The notes: generated from the sequence alone by a model not told the origin. A stretch of 64,000 nucleotides of DNA from Desmodesmus armatus (GCA_007449985.2 VIIQ02000020.1:372001-436000); one strand, 5' to 3'; positions 53,402-64,000 are shown, counted from the first letter of the stretch. Numbers and translations: made by a program.

Positions 53402-56273
53402 ATGACTCAGCTAACTGCTTCCACTGCTGGTGGGGTTGCCAGTACTAGTGGTGACTCCTTGGCCCACCGGATCGTAGTGTGCATGTGCTGATCATTGGAA
53501 ACCCAGAGGCTCCTGAGCTGCAGGCTGTGCAGCAAAAGCTGCCTGCTGGCGCTGTCCTGGTGGGCATAGGTAGGTATACACCAGCCTGGCGTTCCTGAAA
53601 TGCATATGCCACCAGCCACGTGTGCACGCTCATGTGTGGACCCATCCCTCGCAGATGCTGCATTTCCAGGAATTTTCTTTCAGTTAGCACCACTACTTCC
53701 TATGCGTTTCTGCAGCTGACCGGAGTTCAACTTGAGAAGTTCCTGAGCTTGCAACATGCTTTTGCAGGCCAGACCCTGCAAGATTTTGCAGCCCTATCCA
53801 GTGATGACTGGGCGTCAGTAGAGGTGGTGGTCAAGCTGGGTGGTGGAGGCAGCAGCATCGAAGCAGCAAAGTGGCAAAAGGAGCACAAGCACCTACACAG
53901 GTGCAACAGCTCAAGTGTGTCGCTGACCCTGCCCCTTGACGTGCGTTGGAGCCCTTGCTGCCTTGCTTATAGACCCTTGCAGTCTTCACATGCTGGGATA
54001 CCTCTCTTGCACTCATTGTTGGTCTGTAGGGTAGTCACAGCCTACTAGGGGTGCCCATTGTGTGTGTACATGCCATGCTGATAGCAAATGTGGTGTGGCT
54101 GCCAGGCAGCAAACACACAGCATGCTAGCTGCCTCAGTGTGTGCTGACTTGATCCTCTCGTGTGCACCCTCTGAAATTTGCTGAGGGCTCTTACAACAGT
54201 GCAGCAGTTCACATAATTGTGCGCACACACCCCAGCTGAGCTTGTGTGACACTTGTGCACCTGTGCAGGACTTCTTGCCGAAGCTCACGGGGCTCAAGTG
54301 GCTCCACTCAGGAGCAGTGGGCCTTGAACACCTGCTGTCACCTGCGCTGGTGTTTAGTGACACGGTGTTGACCAACGCACGCAGCGTGTACAGCCACTCT
54401 CTGTCAGAGTGAGTGGGCAAGGCTTGCTTTGGCTCATGAAAGGACGTCAGACATGGACCCAACCCAGTCAAGGTTACTAGCACTATTACTAGACGGAGGC
54501 TAGCTGTTGCGTAGTAATGCAAGTAGTAGCATCTAGCCCCCGCCTGCCGGTCATGTGAAGGGAAGCTACTAGCTTCTAGCTGCATGAACCGCACTGGCCC
54601 AGCTGGGTGGTGATTACTAGCAGTAACTGCTTGGCATGGCAACACTGATGCTGCATTGCAGGCAGATCATTTGTTGAAGATGCAAAGCGCCTAGGCTGTC
54701 TACAGGCCTGTCAAGATTCCACAACCTCGTCCTGCTGTGCGTCACACCATCCACTGTTGCTGGCTTGTGCCTGCAGGTTCAGCATGCTGTGCTGTCACTA
54801 CTTTGCCAAGAATGTCCCTCGCTTTTTAGAGGCCAAGGCTCACAAGGTCTGGGACGTGTTTGAGACCGAGGAGCTGCGGGACAAGACAATCGGGCTCATA
54901 GGGTGAGCTAGGCAAGAGGGAAGGGCATGCATGAGCCTAGATGGCACCAGCCGCCATGCTGACCATTACACTTCACGCAACACACCGTGCTGTAAGTGCG
55001 TTGCGTGACCACTGCACGCAAGTAGCAAGTAGCAAGTATTGTTGCGCCTCTACAACCACTGGTGCCCAGGCCCTCGGCTGCATTGCCACATACACACATG
55101 CCAGCCAAAATGCAGCCAGCAGTTCCATGTTGTGTGCCATGCTTGATTCCTTGTCACTGATGCAGGGCCTGCATTGCTGACGCTGCAGGTTTGGCGATAT
55201 CGGGCACAGGGTGGCAGTCCTGGCGCGTGCATATGAGATGAGGGTGGTGGCGCTGAGGCGGCATGTGCAGAGGTCCCAGGCAGATCTAGACAGTGGCTTG
55301 CTGGTAAGTCCTGCAGGGGCTTGGTCGGAAGTTGGTTGCTGTGTGTGAAAACACTGGGTGTCGCAACACATGTTCAGCCGACCTAGCGCAGCTTAGCTGT
55401 ACAACGGCACCTTGAATGGTTGCTGTTGTTGCGAGCTGGCAGATTTTCTGCCGATCCAGCAACCTCATATCAGCGTCGTCCCACACAAAGTCTTTACTAC
55501 ATGACACATCACCCCAGTTTTGCTCGCAACCTGTTTTGTGACATTCTCGTGCTGGCTTGTCGGGCACTGTTGTTATGGGTGCAGGCACAGGTCTTCTCTC
55601 CTGAGCAGATAGTGCCCATGATGGCCCAGTGTGACTATGTGGTGTGCAGCACACCCTACACCCCTGACACACACCAGCTGGTCAGTGCTGCAGCCATAGC
55701 AGCTATGAAGCAGAATGCGGTTTTCATAAACGTGGGCAGAGGCACGTTCGTGGACGAGGAAGCACTTCTAAAAGGTGGGTTCCTGATGTTGGATAGATTT
55801 CAGGGCCAGTGCCTGTTGGTCAAGTGGCGACGAGGTTCTCAGTGGTTAGAGCTGTGATTTTGTCCGTCAGGTGCGCCTGCACTCACTGCGCATCCCAGAA
55901 GTGCCCTGCGCTTGCTGTGCATGCCACACCCGCATGACTGCACTTGTCATGCTGACAATTGTTGCAACCAGCTGTTACAGTGTCACTGTTGTTGCAGGGC
56001 TGCTGAACGGCACTGTGTCTGCTGCCTGCTGTGTCTTCCGCAGCACTACAAGCTGGTGCGATCAAGGGGGCGGGCCTGGACGTGTTTGCAGTCGAGCCGC
56101 TGTCGCAAGACAGCCCGCTGTGGACGCTGCCAAACGTGTACATGACGCCGCACAGCACGGCACGAACGACGCGCTTCATGCACGACAGCGTAGACCTTTT
56201 CCTAGACAACCTGCAGCGGTATATTGCAGGGCGGCAGCTGCTGAATGTTGTCGACAAGCTCTTGGGGTATTGA
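53402..56273 (+). CDS. D-isomer-specific 2-hydroxyacid dehydrogenase
   Basis: Exons: 53402-53569, 53768-53940, 54269-54408, 54777-54902, 55189-55303, 55585-55774, 56044-56273; about 380 residues. These enzymes reduce 2-oxoacids to D-2-hydroxyacids with NAD(P)H. N-terminal substrate lobe: VHVLIIGNPEAPELQAVQQK, then TLQDFAALSSDDWASVEVVV, LTGLKWLHSGAVGLEHLLSP and NARSVYSHSLSE. Rossmann lobe: TIGLIGFGDIGHRVAVLARA with GxGxxG, STPYTPDTHQLVS, INVGRG with the substrate-binding Arg, GAGLDVFAVEPL with the catalytic Glu, and MTPHSTA with the catalytic His. All catalytic residues are present. The one flaw is in exon 1: the ATG at 53402 and the conserved VHVLIIGN strand are in different frames, with the break at about 53465-53475. 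Substrate cannot be told from sequence; no clear transit peptide was seen. Confidence 0.88.
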
Positions 56274-57019
56274 GAAGTGCTGCTGGTGGCTTTGCAAGCT
56301 GAGAGTAGACTTGGATGTATAACATAATGATGCTGGTGAGGGTGTCACAGTACGGCTATGGAAGCCGAGAAATCCCATTTTGTAGGCACCAAGCTGGCAG
56401 CACCTGCCACAGTGTGTACGGAACCTACAACCAAAACCGGGAGGCCAGTTGTTTGTCTATTACAACTAGGAAGGGAACACCTCATCAAGCACTGAACAGT
56501 CCTAGCACATGATGCACGACTGGTGACTACAAATAATTGAATGCCGTGCGTCATGGTCCATGGCAGTCTGTCAGTTGCAGGCAGTTGATGCGAGTGCTGA
56601 CCGACCATCTTGGTGCTTGCCATGACGCCCAAATGATGAAGCCCAAAAGAAATGTCTAACAGCCGCTGGGCGGCCCAGCACAACAGATGCATGAATGTCG
56701 GCAGAAAGTATTGATTTCCTGTACGAATGTGCCCTAGCCTCCCATACAAACATCCAACAGTCCACTCATTCAACCAACAAGCTGCACACCAACTTGCTTG
56801 CTTGAAACAAGCGGATGCTGAGCTTACTCAGTGTGCTGTGTGGCTGACAGCAGCACAGTACAGTGCAGTACGGTACAGTACAGTACATGGGGCGGGGGAA
56901 ATAGTCCCAACCTCTGCCACAGCCAGCGATGCAGGGGCTTATGAGTTTGTTTCACAAGGCAATCAACCAAGCGCACAACACTCCCGAGTCACAGCAACCG
57001 CAGGCTGTCAATGCACACT
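56274..57019. other. Convergent intergenic region with dispersed element copy 5
   Basis: The 3' flanks of the dehydrogenase (plus) and the truncated OPR-RAP gene (minus). A diverged copy of the dispersed short element lies at about 56853-56960 (CAGTACAGTACAGTACATGG, CCAACCTCTGCCACAGCCAG). Nothing else was recognised. Confidence 0.55.
56853..56960 (-). repeat. Dispersed short element, copy 5
   Basis: Diverged copy; the (CAGTA)n end is longer and partly degenerate, and the body keeps AATAGTCCCAACCTCTGC, CACAGCCAGCGATGCAGGGG and CTTATGAG. Confidence 0.6.
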
Positions 57020-58512
57020 TCAGCCTCCCAGACTACCGAGCTTGGTGAGCAGGTACTGCTGCTGTTCCTCAGTGCTGTGCAACGAGCGCCACTCCCAGTG
57101 AGGAATGCTGATCAGTGCATAGCCCCGTGCCGCCAGCGTACGATTCCTGAACTGTGTTGTGCCTATTAAGGTGCCCTCGGGCTGCACATAGTGCTGGGGG
57201 CCCTCCACCTCTATTGCCACCTTGACCCCTGAGGCTGTGACAGCTGTAATGTCAATCAGGCATGCCTTGTCAGCTGTGAGCTGCTCTGACTGTGGCTGCT
57301 GCTGCCAGGTGTGAGGCGGCAGCTGCAGCACTGCAGAGTACACCGACTGCTGAAGGAGAGATGTTTGCTGCTTGGCCCTTGCGAGCATTGGCTGCTCCCA
57401 GCTGGCCCTGCTTTGCTCCAACTGCTGCTGTGTCAGCACACCTGACAGGCCCTGACCAGGTGCAGGAAGCTGGCTATCCAGCAGCCACAGGTGCACCTGG
57501 TGCAGTTGCTGGAGGTTTTCATTACTGGCCGTGCTGAAAGCCTGGCTGGCAGCAGCTGCCAGTTGCAGCACCTGCGGCATACACTGCTGAAGGTCCAGCA
57601 CTGCTGCTGACCAGCACAGGTTGCACAAGGTTGTGGTTCAGCCTACTGCAGTGTGCTGGTCTGCAGGAAGAGCGGCAGCAGCAGCTGGGCTGCGGTTGGG
57701 CTGCTCAGCTTGCCACATGACCAGATGATGTTGGCCAGCTGCCTGGCACCACACTGCTGCTGCAACCGCATAGAGAGCTGGTGCAGCTCTGACAGCACCT
57801 GCTGTTTGGCTGCATTTCCACCGTGCCTGCACACCCTTACTGCTTGGGTATAAGCAGCACTTAGGTGTATGTGGTTGAGGTCTGCTGCATGCTGCTGCAA
57901 AAGCTGCAGCAGCTGCTCAGGGCTGGTGGCAGCTCTCAGCCAAGCTGTCAGCAGCGGCGGAGACACCCTGCCCTGCCCTTTGCCCTTCACCCACGGCTTA
58001 GCTGCTGTGCTGTCTGTCCGGCTTGGGCGCTGGGTCTGCTTTTGCTGCTGTGGGCTGTCTTCATGCGGCGTGGTGCGTGTAGGCCTGCGTGCAGATGGCT
58101 GGCCTGGCCTAGATTTGCTGTTGTGCTGGCCACCTGCCCTACCCACAGCAGCACCACCAGCACCGCTGTCAGAAGAACCGTGCTGATCCTTGGCAGCAGG
58201 CTTTCCGCCGGCATTGCTGCTGCCAAGGGCTGGCTTGCTGCGCTTGGGCCCTTGACTGCTGCTGGTGCTGTTGCTGTGCTGGGGGCTGTGCTGCTGGGGC
58301 CATTTTGGCCGTTTTAGTCCTGAGCTGAATTCAACGTCGCCATCACTGGCGGGGCCATCACTGTTGTGCTGGACCTGGCAGGGGACTGATCGCACTGCCC
58401 TACTGTTCCTTGCTGCTGCTGTCCGTGCTTGAAGGGGCCTGCAGATGTGCAGCCCTAGCTCACAGCTGTTGGAAGCAGTCAGAGGTGGATGATAGCAACG
58501 ACTGGCGATCAT
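57020..58512 (-). pseudogene. Internally deleted OPR-RAP paralogue
   Basis: The first ORF (58512 to 57643) begins with MIASRCYHPPLTASNSCELG, rich in Ser/Arg/Ala like an organelle transit peptide, followed by a basic Gln/Ser/Lys linker. It then matches the neighbouring gene from LLTAWLRAATSPEQLLQLLQ to LLLPLFLQTSTLQ, where a TAG ends it. Homology resumes at about 57628 with NLCWSAAVLDLQQC and continues through a full RAP domain (CLIDITAVTASGVKVAIEVE, GPQHYVQPEGT, RGYALISIPHWEWRSL) to a stop at 57020. Compared with the neighbour, about 1.3 kb holding all the OPR repeats is missing at this junction. It may be a pseudogene, two short genes, or spliced by an intron not detected here. Confidence 0.7.
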
Positions 58513-60718
58513 TGCAGATCAGTGATGTGTTGCACGAGATCTGATGCAGTGAGATCAGCATCAACCGGACACAGAAGCGAGGGATTTTAGCGAGGGATTG
58601 TCGTGTGTCGGATCATCATAGTTTGGGTTGATTCTGACTGGTGAACGCATCACAGTCGAGTTGGTGGTGGGTAACTGTGAGCGTGACATGAAGACTCATG
58701 TTCATGAGCATGTTCATGAGCCATGACCCCAGCTTGTGCCCTTGTACACCCTGCTTGCCTGGCCTAAACATGCACATGCTCCATTGTGGGGTGTTCAGGC
58801 CTGTTGGCTTCTTGAGCTCACCACAATATCCCCTGCTCTATTTCTCAGTGAGAACCGCAGTGCCCAGAGGCCACTCCTGCTGGCTAGGGACCTGTGAAAG
58901 TGACTGCTATAATCCAGGAAAAGCATTTTCTCGATCTTATCAAGTGTAGGGAGCATGCGAGGGCTGGTCGCCCTCAAGCACGTGCTGACTGACTTGCCCA
59001 CTGACTCAGTGGGTTGGATCTGCACACACACATGCTTGCAATGAACATGCTGCCGCATCCATGACCAGCCATAGCTTCCAAACCCCACCAGCGGCACAAG
59101 AGATAGGCCAACAGCACCACAGCCACACGGGCACGATTTGACACACACCAGCACACGCACCAGCACATCCAGACCGCACAACCAGACACTGTCTGCAGGA
59201 CAGCAGCAGACGGCACGCTCGTGCTGGACACACAGAGCACCTGCCACACCACAGAGCACACACAGGCAGCACGCCTATCGACCAATCTGAGTGCAGCCAC
59301 TGCAGACGCACACAGTTCACTGCATGTTCAGCGAGGCTGCAGCTGAAACAACTGCGTTGGCCAGGTAGCACAAAGCCAGGCTGTAGCTGCAACTCCCACC
59401 ATGTCACGCCATGCCACGCCTGCCTTTCCATCACCACTCTGTCGGGTGTGGCAACCCGCTGTTGCCACCTCTCCAAGCAGTGCCTGAAGACACATAGGTG
59501 GTTCCAAGGGACTAGCCCAAAGCCAAGCCAAGGTGGGCCTGTGGGCAACACAGCAGCGGCAGTCGGGTGAAGAGCAGCATCGGCGTGCGTGGGGCTTCAG
59601 ACCAACAACCCCATCACATACAAGATGATGAAGGCAGCATTTGCTCAATGCAGACTGCCTAGAAGTTGTGTGAGAGCCACGCGGGACCTCAGCACAGCAA
59701 GGTATAACCCTTACTGAGTCCGTTGTTTTCATTGGTGCCAACTGGGGTGTTGCCGCACAGTATTTCAGGCCGGCAGCTGCCCGGGCAGCTGCTCTGCCAC
59801 ATAGCTTCAGCGTGGGAAAGATCAACATGGCGGTGCATCATGGCAGCCAATCAGGAGCCGCAAGACCCCATGTCACACGGAAGTCTCACCTTGGTTGTGT
59901 TGCAGGAGGCAACATCACCGCTCAGCATGACTCGAGTTGGGCCGCCAGGCCGGTGGTGGAAGTCAGCAATAGCAGCAGCTGCTGCCTTGGTGGCTCCATG
60001 CTGTGCCCAGCTGCTGACAGTGCATGCGGCGCATGAATGCGGCAACACCCCTACAAACAGGACGGGCCTGCCTGTGCTGAGGCGCCATCATAATGAGACG
60101 CTGCAGGCAGGGCCAGCACCAGGTGAAACCTGCAGGACAGCATGCGAGTGACATGTATGGCAGGCAGCACAGACAAACAACAAGGTGAACCTACAGTTGA
60201 TGCGTCGATGAGACTTGGTGAGCGCCTAGCAAACCAAGCCATGCACACCTCCTGCTCTGTACCTTGTAAGCTACCCGCAGTCCCTACAGCTGTTGTGGTA
60301 AATCACTGCACAACATCAAGTTATCCTTCAAATGCGTGCGGTCTTGCAAGTGCAGTCTCACAAGCACACCATTGTGTTATAGAACGTCTAACGCCCGGGT
60401 GGCGTCAGTACTGCATCGATTCTGTCCTACTGTTTCTGATGCAGAGGGTGTCCCCTGGTTGTGCAGGCTGGGCTGTCACAGGCGGCTAATAATGTTCATC
60501 CGGGTGAGGCTTTCTGATTGCAGGGCTGCTGCTGCCAAGGTGCTAAACAGTTGCTGCTGCTGGGGTGCTGCTGCTGCACTTGCTGCTGCTGATGGCCCTT
60601 CACGGCCTTCCAAGGCCCTGGAAAGCAGCGCATTCAACATTGCAAATACATCTGACATGATCGAGCACCATCATGGCACTGAACTGATCGCTCACACTCT
60701 AAGTTCAACTGCAAGCTT

Positions 60719-60719
<1 letters not shown>

Positions 60720-60765
<46 letters not shown>
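60720..60765. repeat. (CAG)n microsatellite
   Basis: About 15 CAG/CAA units. If translated it would give poly-Gln, but no supported gene covers it. Confidence 0.95.
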
Positions 60766-60917
60766 GAGTGAACAAAGCTGCTGCGCCTTGGATTCCTATC
60801 CTGTGCCTGCGTCGCTGATGGGCATAATCCAGCTGATGTCCTTGTGTCTTCGGCACTCGCATCCACAGCTGACGGACTGTTGGTCACCGATTACTCAACC
60901 CCGCACTTGTCTTGCAG

Positions 60918-61109
60918 CCTTTACCCAAGGACCTCAGGAAACGCTTTTTCAATCTGATCTTCAAACATGTTGGACCTGCCCTGTTCTGTACGGTGCACTT
61001 CGCATGTGCAAGGAAATTGTCCATGAAATTAGTGCCGCTTTTCAACCAGACGATTGCAAGACACAAGCGTGCCCCAGCCGTCAACGACAAATACGTACGT
61101 TCATCTTGA
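60918..61109 (+). other. Orphan ORF, possible exon
   Basis: After a good acceptor (TGTCTTGCAG) the sequence encodes PLPKDLRKRFFNLIFKHVGP, then ALFCTVHFACARKLSMKLV and PLFNQTIARHKRAPAVNDKY. It ends at a donor-like GTACGT (61095) or at a stop 61107-61109. Its composition is unlike the CAG-rich surroundings and reads as genuine, basic, globular protein. The family was not recognised; a transposon fragment or an exon of an unmodelled gene are both possible. Confidence 0.3.
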
Positions 61110-61580
61110 AAATTGTACTTTTGACATTCCTGTAGCCAGCAGCTGGAGCAATGTTGGCGTTTGCTATCGCAGCATCCATACCCAGTATACACTGGAGAAT
61201 TTTACTTCTTATAACCATAACATTCCTCAACGACTAGCCAAGGCCTGCTGTGGCACCTCTTGGACTGTACTTGAGACCAGTTTTGGCAGTCATGTGTGTG
61301 GGTGTGAGACCCGTGCGCTGTATTGGCATCTCTTCCTAAAGGAATCGATGCAATATATGGAAATGTCAAAGCCCGCCTCAGAAAAGCTCTGTGGACAGTA
61401 AGCAGTTCACCAACCTGACAGTTGCAACATTGCTAGCAGCACTCCCACCTTAGGACCATGTCCCATGCAACTGCGGCACACACCTGAGGGCCATGATGTC
61501 AGCTGCCATTTGGCTTGCCTGGGTCCAATCCAAGGGGTTGCTTACTCATCCTGCAGCAACGGCTGGCCCCCTCTTGTGTG

Positions 61581-64000
61581 TCACTCTGCTGGTGCTGGTG
61601 GTGGTGATGACAGGGGTGGCTGTTGGGCTGCAGCAACTGCGGACGGCTGCTGCGCTGCCAGCAACTCAGTGAGCAGGAACTGCTGCTGTTCCTCTGTGCT
61701 TTGCAGCGAACGCCACTGCCAGTGAGGGATGCTGACCAGTGCATAGCCCCGCGCTGCCAGCGCACAGTTCCTGTACAGGGTGGGGCCTGATAGTGTGCAC
61801 TCAGGCTGCACATAGTGCTGGGGGCCCTCCACTTCTATCGCCACCTTGACCCCTGAGGCTGTCACAGCAGCGATGTCGATCAGACATGCCTTGTCAGCTG
61901 TGGGCTGTTCTGGCTGTGGCTGCTGCTGCCAGGTGTCACGTGGCAGCTGCAGCAGTGCAGCATACACCGACTGCTGCAAGCGGGATGACTGCTGCTTCGC
62001 TGTTGCTGTCAGCTGCTGCTCCCAGCTGTCCCTGCACTGCTCCAGCTGCTGCTGGTTCAGCACACCTGTCAGCCCCTGACCAGGTGTAGGCAGCTGACTG
62101 TCCAGCAGCCACAGGTGCACCTGGTGCAGCTGCCGAAAGTTATCATCAATGGCTGTGCTGGAAACCTGGCTGGCAGCAGCTGCAAGCTGTAGCACCAGTG
62201 GCACACACTGCTGCAGGTCCAGCACTGCTGCTGACCAGCACAGGATGCACATGGCCTGTGAGGTGAAGCTGCGTGTGCCCCCATCCTGCAGTAGCTGGAC
62301 TGCCTGCTGCAGCAGTGCGCCGGGCAGCAGTTGGCCCCTGTACCCCAGCTGACCACATGCCCAGGCCATGTTGGCTAAATCCTGTTCATCTGCAGCTGTG
62401 ATAAGCTGCTGCAGCTGCTGAGGGTGCTGCTGCATAGACTGCAACAGCTCCTTCGGGAGATACGAGATCTTCCCGCATGCCCACAAAGTGTTGGACACAG
62501 TCTGGCGGTTGGCGGCAGGCAGCAGCTCGACAAAGGCAAACAACACCAACTGTAGCTGCTGTGGCGGCACCTGCAGCCCCATGGTGGCCACCGCCCACAG
62601 GGTGTTGGACACTGCCTGTGGGTTGGCACCTGACAACACTGCCACCATCCTCCCCAACAGCTGCTGCAGCTGCTGTGGCTGCACCTGCTGCCCCATGGTA
62701 GCCACAGCCCACAAGGTGTTGGACAGATTCTGTGGGTTGGCATCTGACAACACTGCCACCAACCTCCTCAGCAGCTGTTGCAGCTGCTGTGGCGGCACCT
62801 GCTGCCCCATGGTGGCCACCGCCCACAGAAAGCTAGACACATCCTGTGGTTTGGCTTCTGGCAAAACTGCTTCAAACCTCCCCAGCAGCTGCTGCAGCTG
62901 CTGTGGCTGCACTTGCTGCCTCATTGTGGCCACTGCCCAAAGGGTGTTGGACAAATTCTGTGCTGTTGCATGTGACAGCACTTCCACCAACCTGCCCACC
63001 AGCTGCTGCAGCTGCTGTGGCAGCACCTGCTGCCCCATGGTGGCAACAGCCCAAAGGGTGTTGGACGCGTTCTGTGAGTTGACATCTGACAACACAGCCG
63101 CCAACCTCCTCACCAGCTGCTGCAGCTGCTGTGGCGGCACCTGCTGCCCCATGGTGGCCACAGCCCAAAGGGTATTGGACACTGCCTGTGGGTTAGCATC
63201 TGTAAACACTGCCACCAACCTCCCCAACAGCTGCTGCAGCTGCCGTGTCGGCACCTGCTGCCCCATGGTAGCCACTGCCCACAGGCTGTTGGCCACACTC
63301 TGTGGTGCAGCATCTGATAACGCTGCTGCCAACCTCCCCAACAGCTGCTGCAGCTGCTGTGGCGGCACCTGCTGCCCCATGGTAGCCACAACCCAAAGGG
63401 TGTTGGACACTGCCTGTGGGTCAGCATCAGCCAGCACTGCTGCAAACCTTTCCAACAACTGCTGCAGCTCAGTGGCTGTCAGCTGCAGCTGTAAGTCTGC
63501 AGCAGCCAACAACACATTTGACACATCTTGTGGCACAAGCTGCCGCAGGCTGCTGGCTTGCAGGAACACCGGCAGCAGCAACTTGGCTGTGGTGGGGCTG
63601 CTCAGCTCACCACATGCCCAAATGACATTAGACAGCTCCCTTGCCCCACACTGCTGCTGCAGCCGCACAGACAGCTGATGCAGCTCCGAAAGCAGCTGCT
63701 GCTGCTGCACTGGTGCAGCTGCCTGTTGCTGTGCTGCTGCTCCGTCATGCCTGCACAGCCTGGCTGCTTGCGTGTAGGCGGCACTCAGGTGTATGTGGTT
63801 GAGGTCTGCTGCATGCTGCTGCACAAGCTGCAGCAGCTGCTCAGGGCTGGTGGCTGCTTTCAGCCAAGCTGTCAGCAGCGGTGGATCCACCCTGCCCTGT
63901 GCATCATCCTGCTGCAGTGTGCTGGCCTGTTGGAACAGCGGTAGCAGCAGCTTGACTGTGGCTGGGCTGCTCAGCTCATCACATGCGTGGATGATGTTGG
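61581..64000 (-). CDS. OPR-repeat protein with C-terminal RAP domain (5' end outside window)
   Basis: A single open frame runs from the right edge to a stop at 61581, more than 800 residues. Domain order: an incomplete leading segment (NIIHACDELSSPATVKLLLP) at the edge; LLTAWLKAATSPEQLLQLVQ; a related copy of the leading segment (NVIWACGELSSPTTAKLLLP); then about nine 38-residue repeats of the form VPPQQLQQLLGRLAAALSDA + PQSVANSLWAVATMGQQ, matching the octotricopeptide repeat (OPR); a Trp/Cys-rich linker (AMCILCWSAAVLDLQQC); and a RAP domain (CLIDIAAVTASGVKVAIEVE, GPQHYVQ, RGYALVSIPHWQWRSL). OPR-RAP proteins in green algae bind specific organelle RNAs and control their stability, processing or translation. 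The target here is unknown. The PPPEWL OPR signature is replaced by PPQQLQ. Confidence 0.9.
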   Translation of the reverse strand, partial: NIIHACDELSSPATVKLLLPLFQQASTLQQDDAQGRVDPPLLTAWLKAATSPEQLLQLVQQHAADLNHIHLSAAYTQAARLCRHDGAAAQQQAAAPVQQQQLLSELHQLSVRLQQQCGARELSNVIWACGELSSPTTAKLLLPVFLQASSLRQLVPQDVSNVLLAAADLQLQLTATELQQLLERFAAVLADADPQAVSNTLWVVATMGQQVPPQQLQQLLGRLAAALSDAAPQSVANSLWAVATMGQQVPTRQLQQLLGRLVAVFTDANPQAVSNTLWAVATMGQQVPPQQLQQLVRRLAAVLSDVNSQNASNTLWAVATMGQQVLPQQLQQLVGRLVEVLSHATAQNLSNTLWAVATMRQQVQPQQLQQLLGRFEAVLPEAKPQDVSSFLWAVATMGQQVPPQQLQQLLRRLVAVLSDANPQNLSNTLWAVATMGQQVQPQQLQQLLGRMVAVLSGANPQAVSNTLWAVATMGLQVPPQQLQLVLFAFVELLPAANRQTVSNTLWACGKISYLPKELLQSMQQHPQQLQQLITAADEQDLANMAWACGQLGYRGQLLPGALLQQAVQLLQDGGTRSFTSQAMCILCWSAAVLDLQQCVPLVLQLAAAASQVSSTAIDDNFRQLHQVHLWLLDSQLPTPGQGLTGVLNQQQLEQCRDSWEQQLTATAKQQSSRLQQSVYAALLQLPRDTWQQQPQPEQPTADKACLIDIAAVTASGVKVAIEVEGPQHYVQPECTLSGPTLYRNCALAARGYALVSIPHWQWRSLQSTEEQQQFLLTELLAAQQPSAVAAAQQPPLSSPPPAPAE
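62565..63475 (-). repeat. 114-bp tandem repeat encoding the OPR array
   Basis: About eight head-to-tail 114-bp units, recognisable from the recurring CACCTGCTGCCCCATGGT and GTGTTGGACAC-. Units are highly similar at the DNA level as well as in protein, suggesting recent amplification or gene conversion. Confidence 0.9.

Larger units (their letters stand above)
58513..61580. other. Intergenic region between the OPR-RAP copies, 3.1 kb
   Basis: No gene is confidently supported. It holds a CAG microsatellite at 60720-60765 and a possible orphan exon at 60918-61094. Short ORFs on both strands around 58800-60200 show no recognisable domain. It should include the promoter of the truncated copy and the 3' flank of the right-hand gene. 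Confidence 0.5.

Noticed and set aside
58795..59551. Overlapping Cys/Trp-rich minus-strand ORFs
   Set aside because: No homology, repeat structure or splice consistency; probably chance frames in an intergenic region.
62565..63475. CRISPR-like array of regular repeats
   Set aside because: The 114-bp units are contiguous, have no spacers and encode protein repeats in frame.

Overview
The window is nuclear DNA of a green alga, most likely a chlorophyte of the Chlorophyceae. The grounds are densely split genes with GT-AG introns, very CAG-rich coding sequence giving long Gln and Ala runs, and octotricopeptide-repeat (OPR) plus RAP-domain proteins, a family expanded in that group. Nothing prokaryotic, plastid or viral was seen. 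Exon models below were built by hand by matching splice phases on both sides of each intron; no transcript data were used.

Layout, left to right. (1) A giant Gln-rich coiled-coil, golgin-like gene on the minus strand (14243 to beyond the left edge). (2) Head to head with it, a 1,708-residue FG-repeat nucleoporin of Nup1/Nup136 type on the plus strand (15944-22545). (3) Convergent to that, a PhzF-family isomerase-like gene (27567-24141, minus). (4) A leucine-rich-repeat protein (33587-28427, minus). (5) A 15-exon peroxisomal acyl-CoA oxidase (42317-34646, minus). (6) 413 bp away and divergent, a Nup88-like nucleoporin with 17 exons (42731-52991, plus). (7) A D-2-hydroxyacid dehydrogenase (53402-56273, plus). 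(8, 9) Two related OPR-RAP genes on the minus strand: an internally deleted copy (58512-57020) and an intact one running off the right edge (61581 to beyond 64000).

The genes form no operon. Two are nuclear-pore components, one is beta-oxidation, two are metabolic enzymes and two are predicted organelle RNA-binding proteins.

The most unusual signal is structural. In at least three genes (Nup88, PhzF, the giant coiled-coil gene) the exon-intron junctions themselves are tandemly duplicated. The flanking intron carries one to three extra, often decayed copies of the adjoining exon end together with its splice site. Nup88 has about ten such events, and one PhzF copy makes a frame-preserving 147-nt cassette exon. 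A dispersed element of about 100 bp with a (TACTG)n tail occurs six times, four of them in introns close to splice sites, and a 1,024-bp TIR/TSD element sits in an acyl-CoA oxidase intron.
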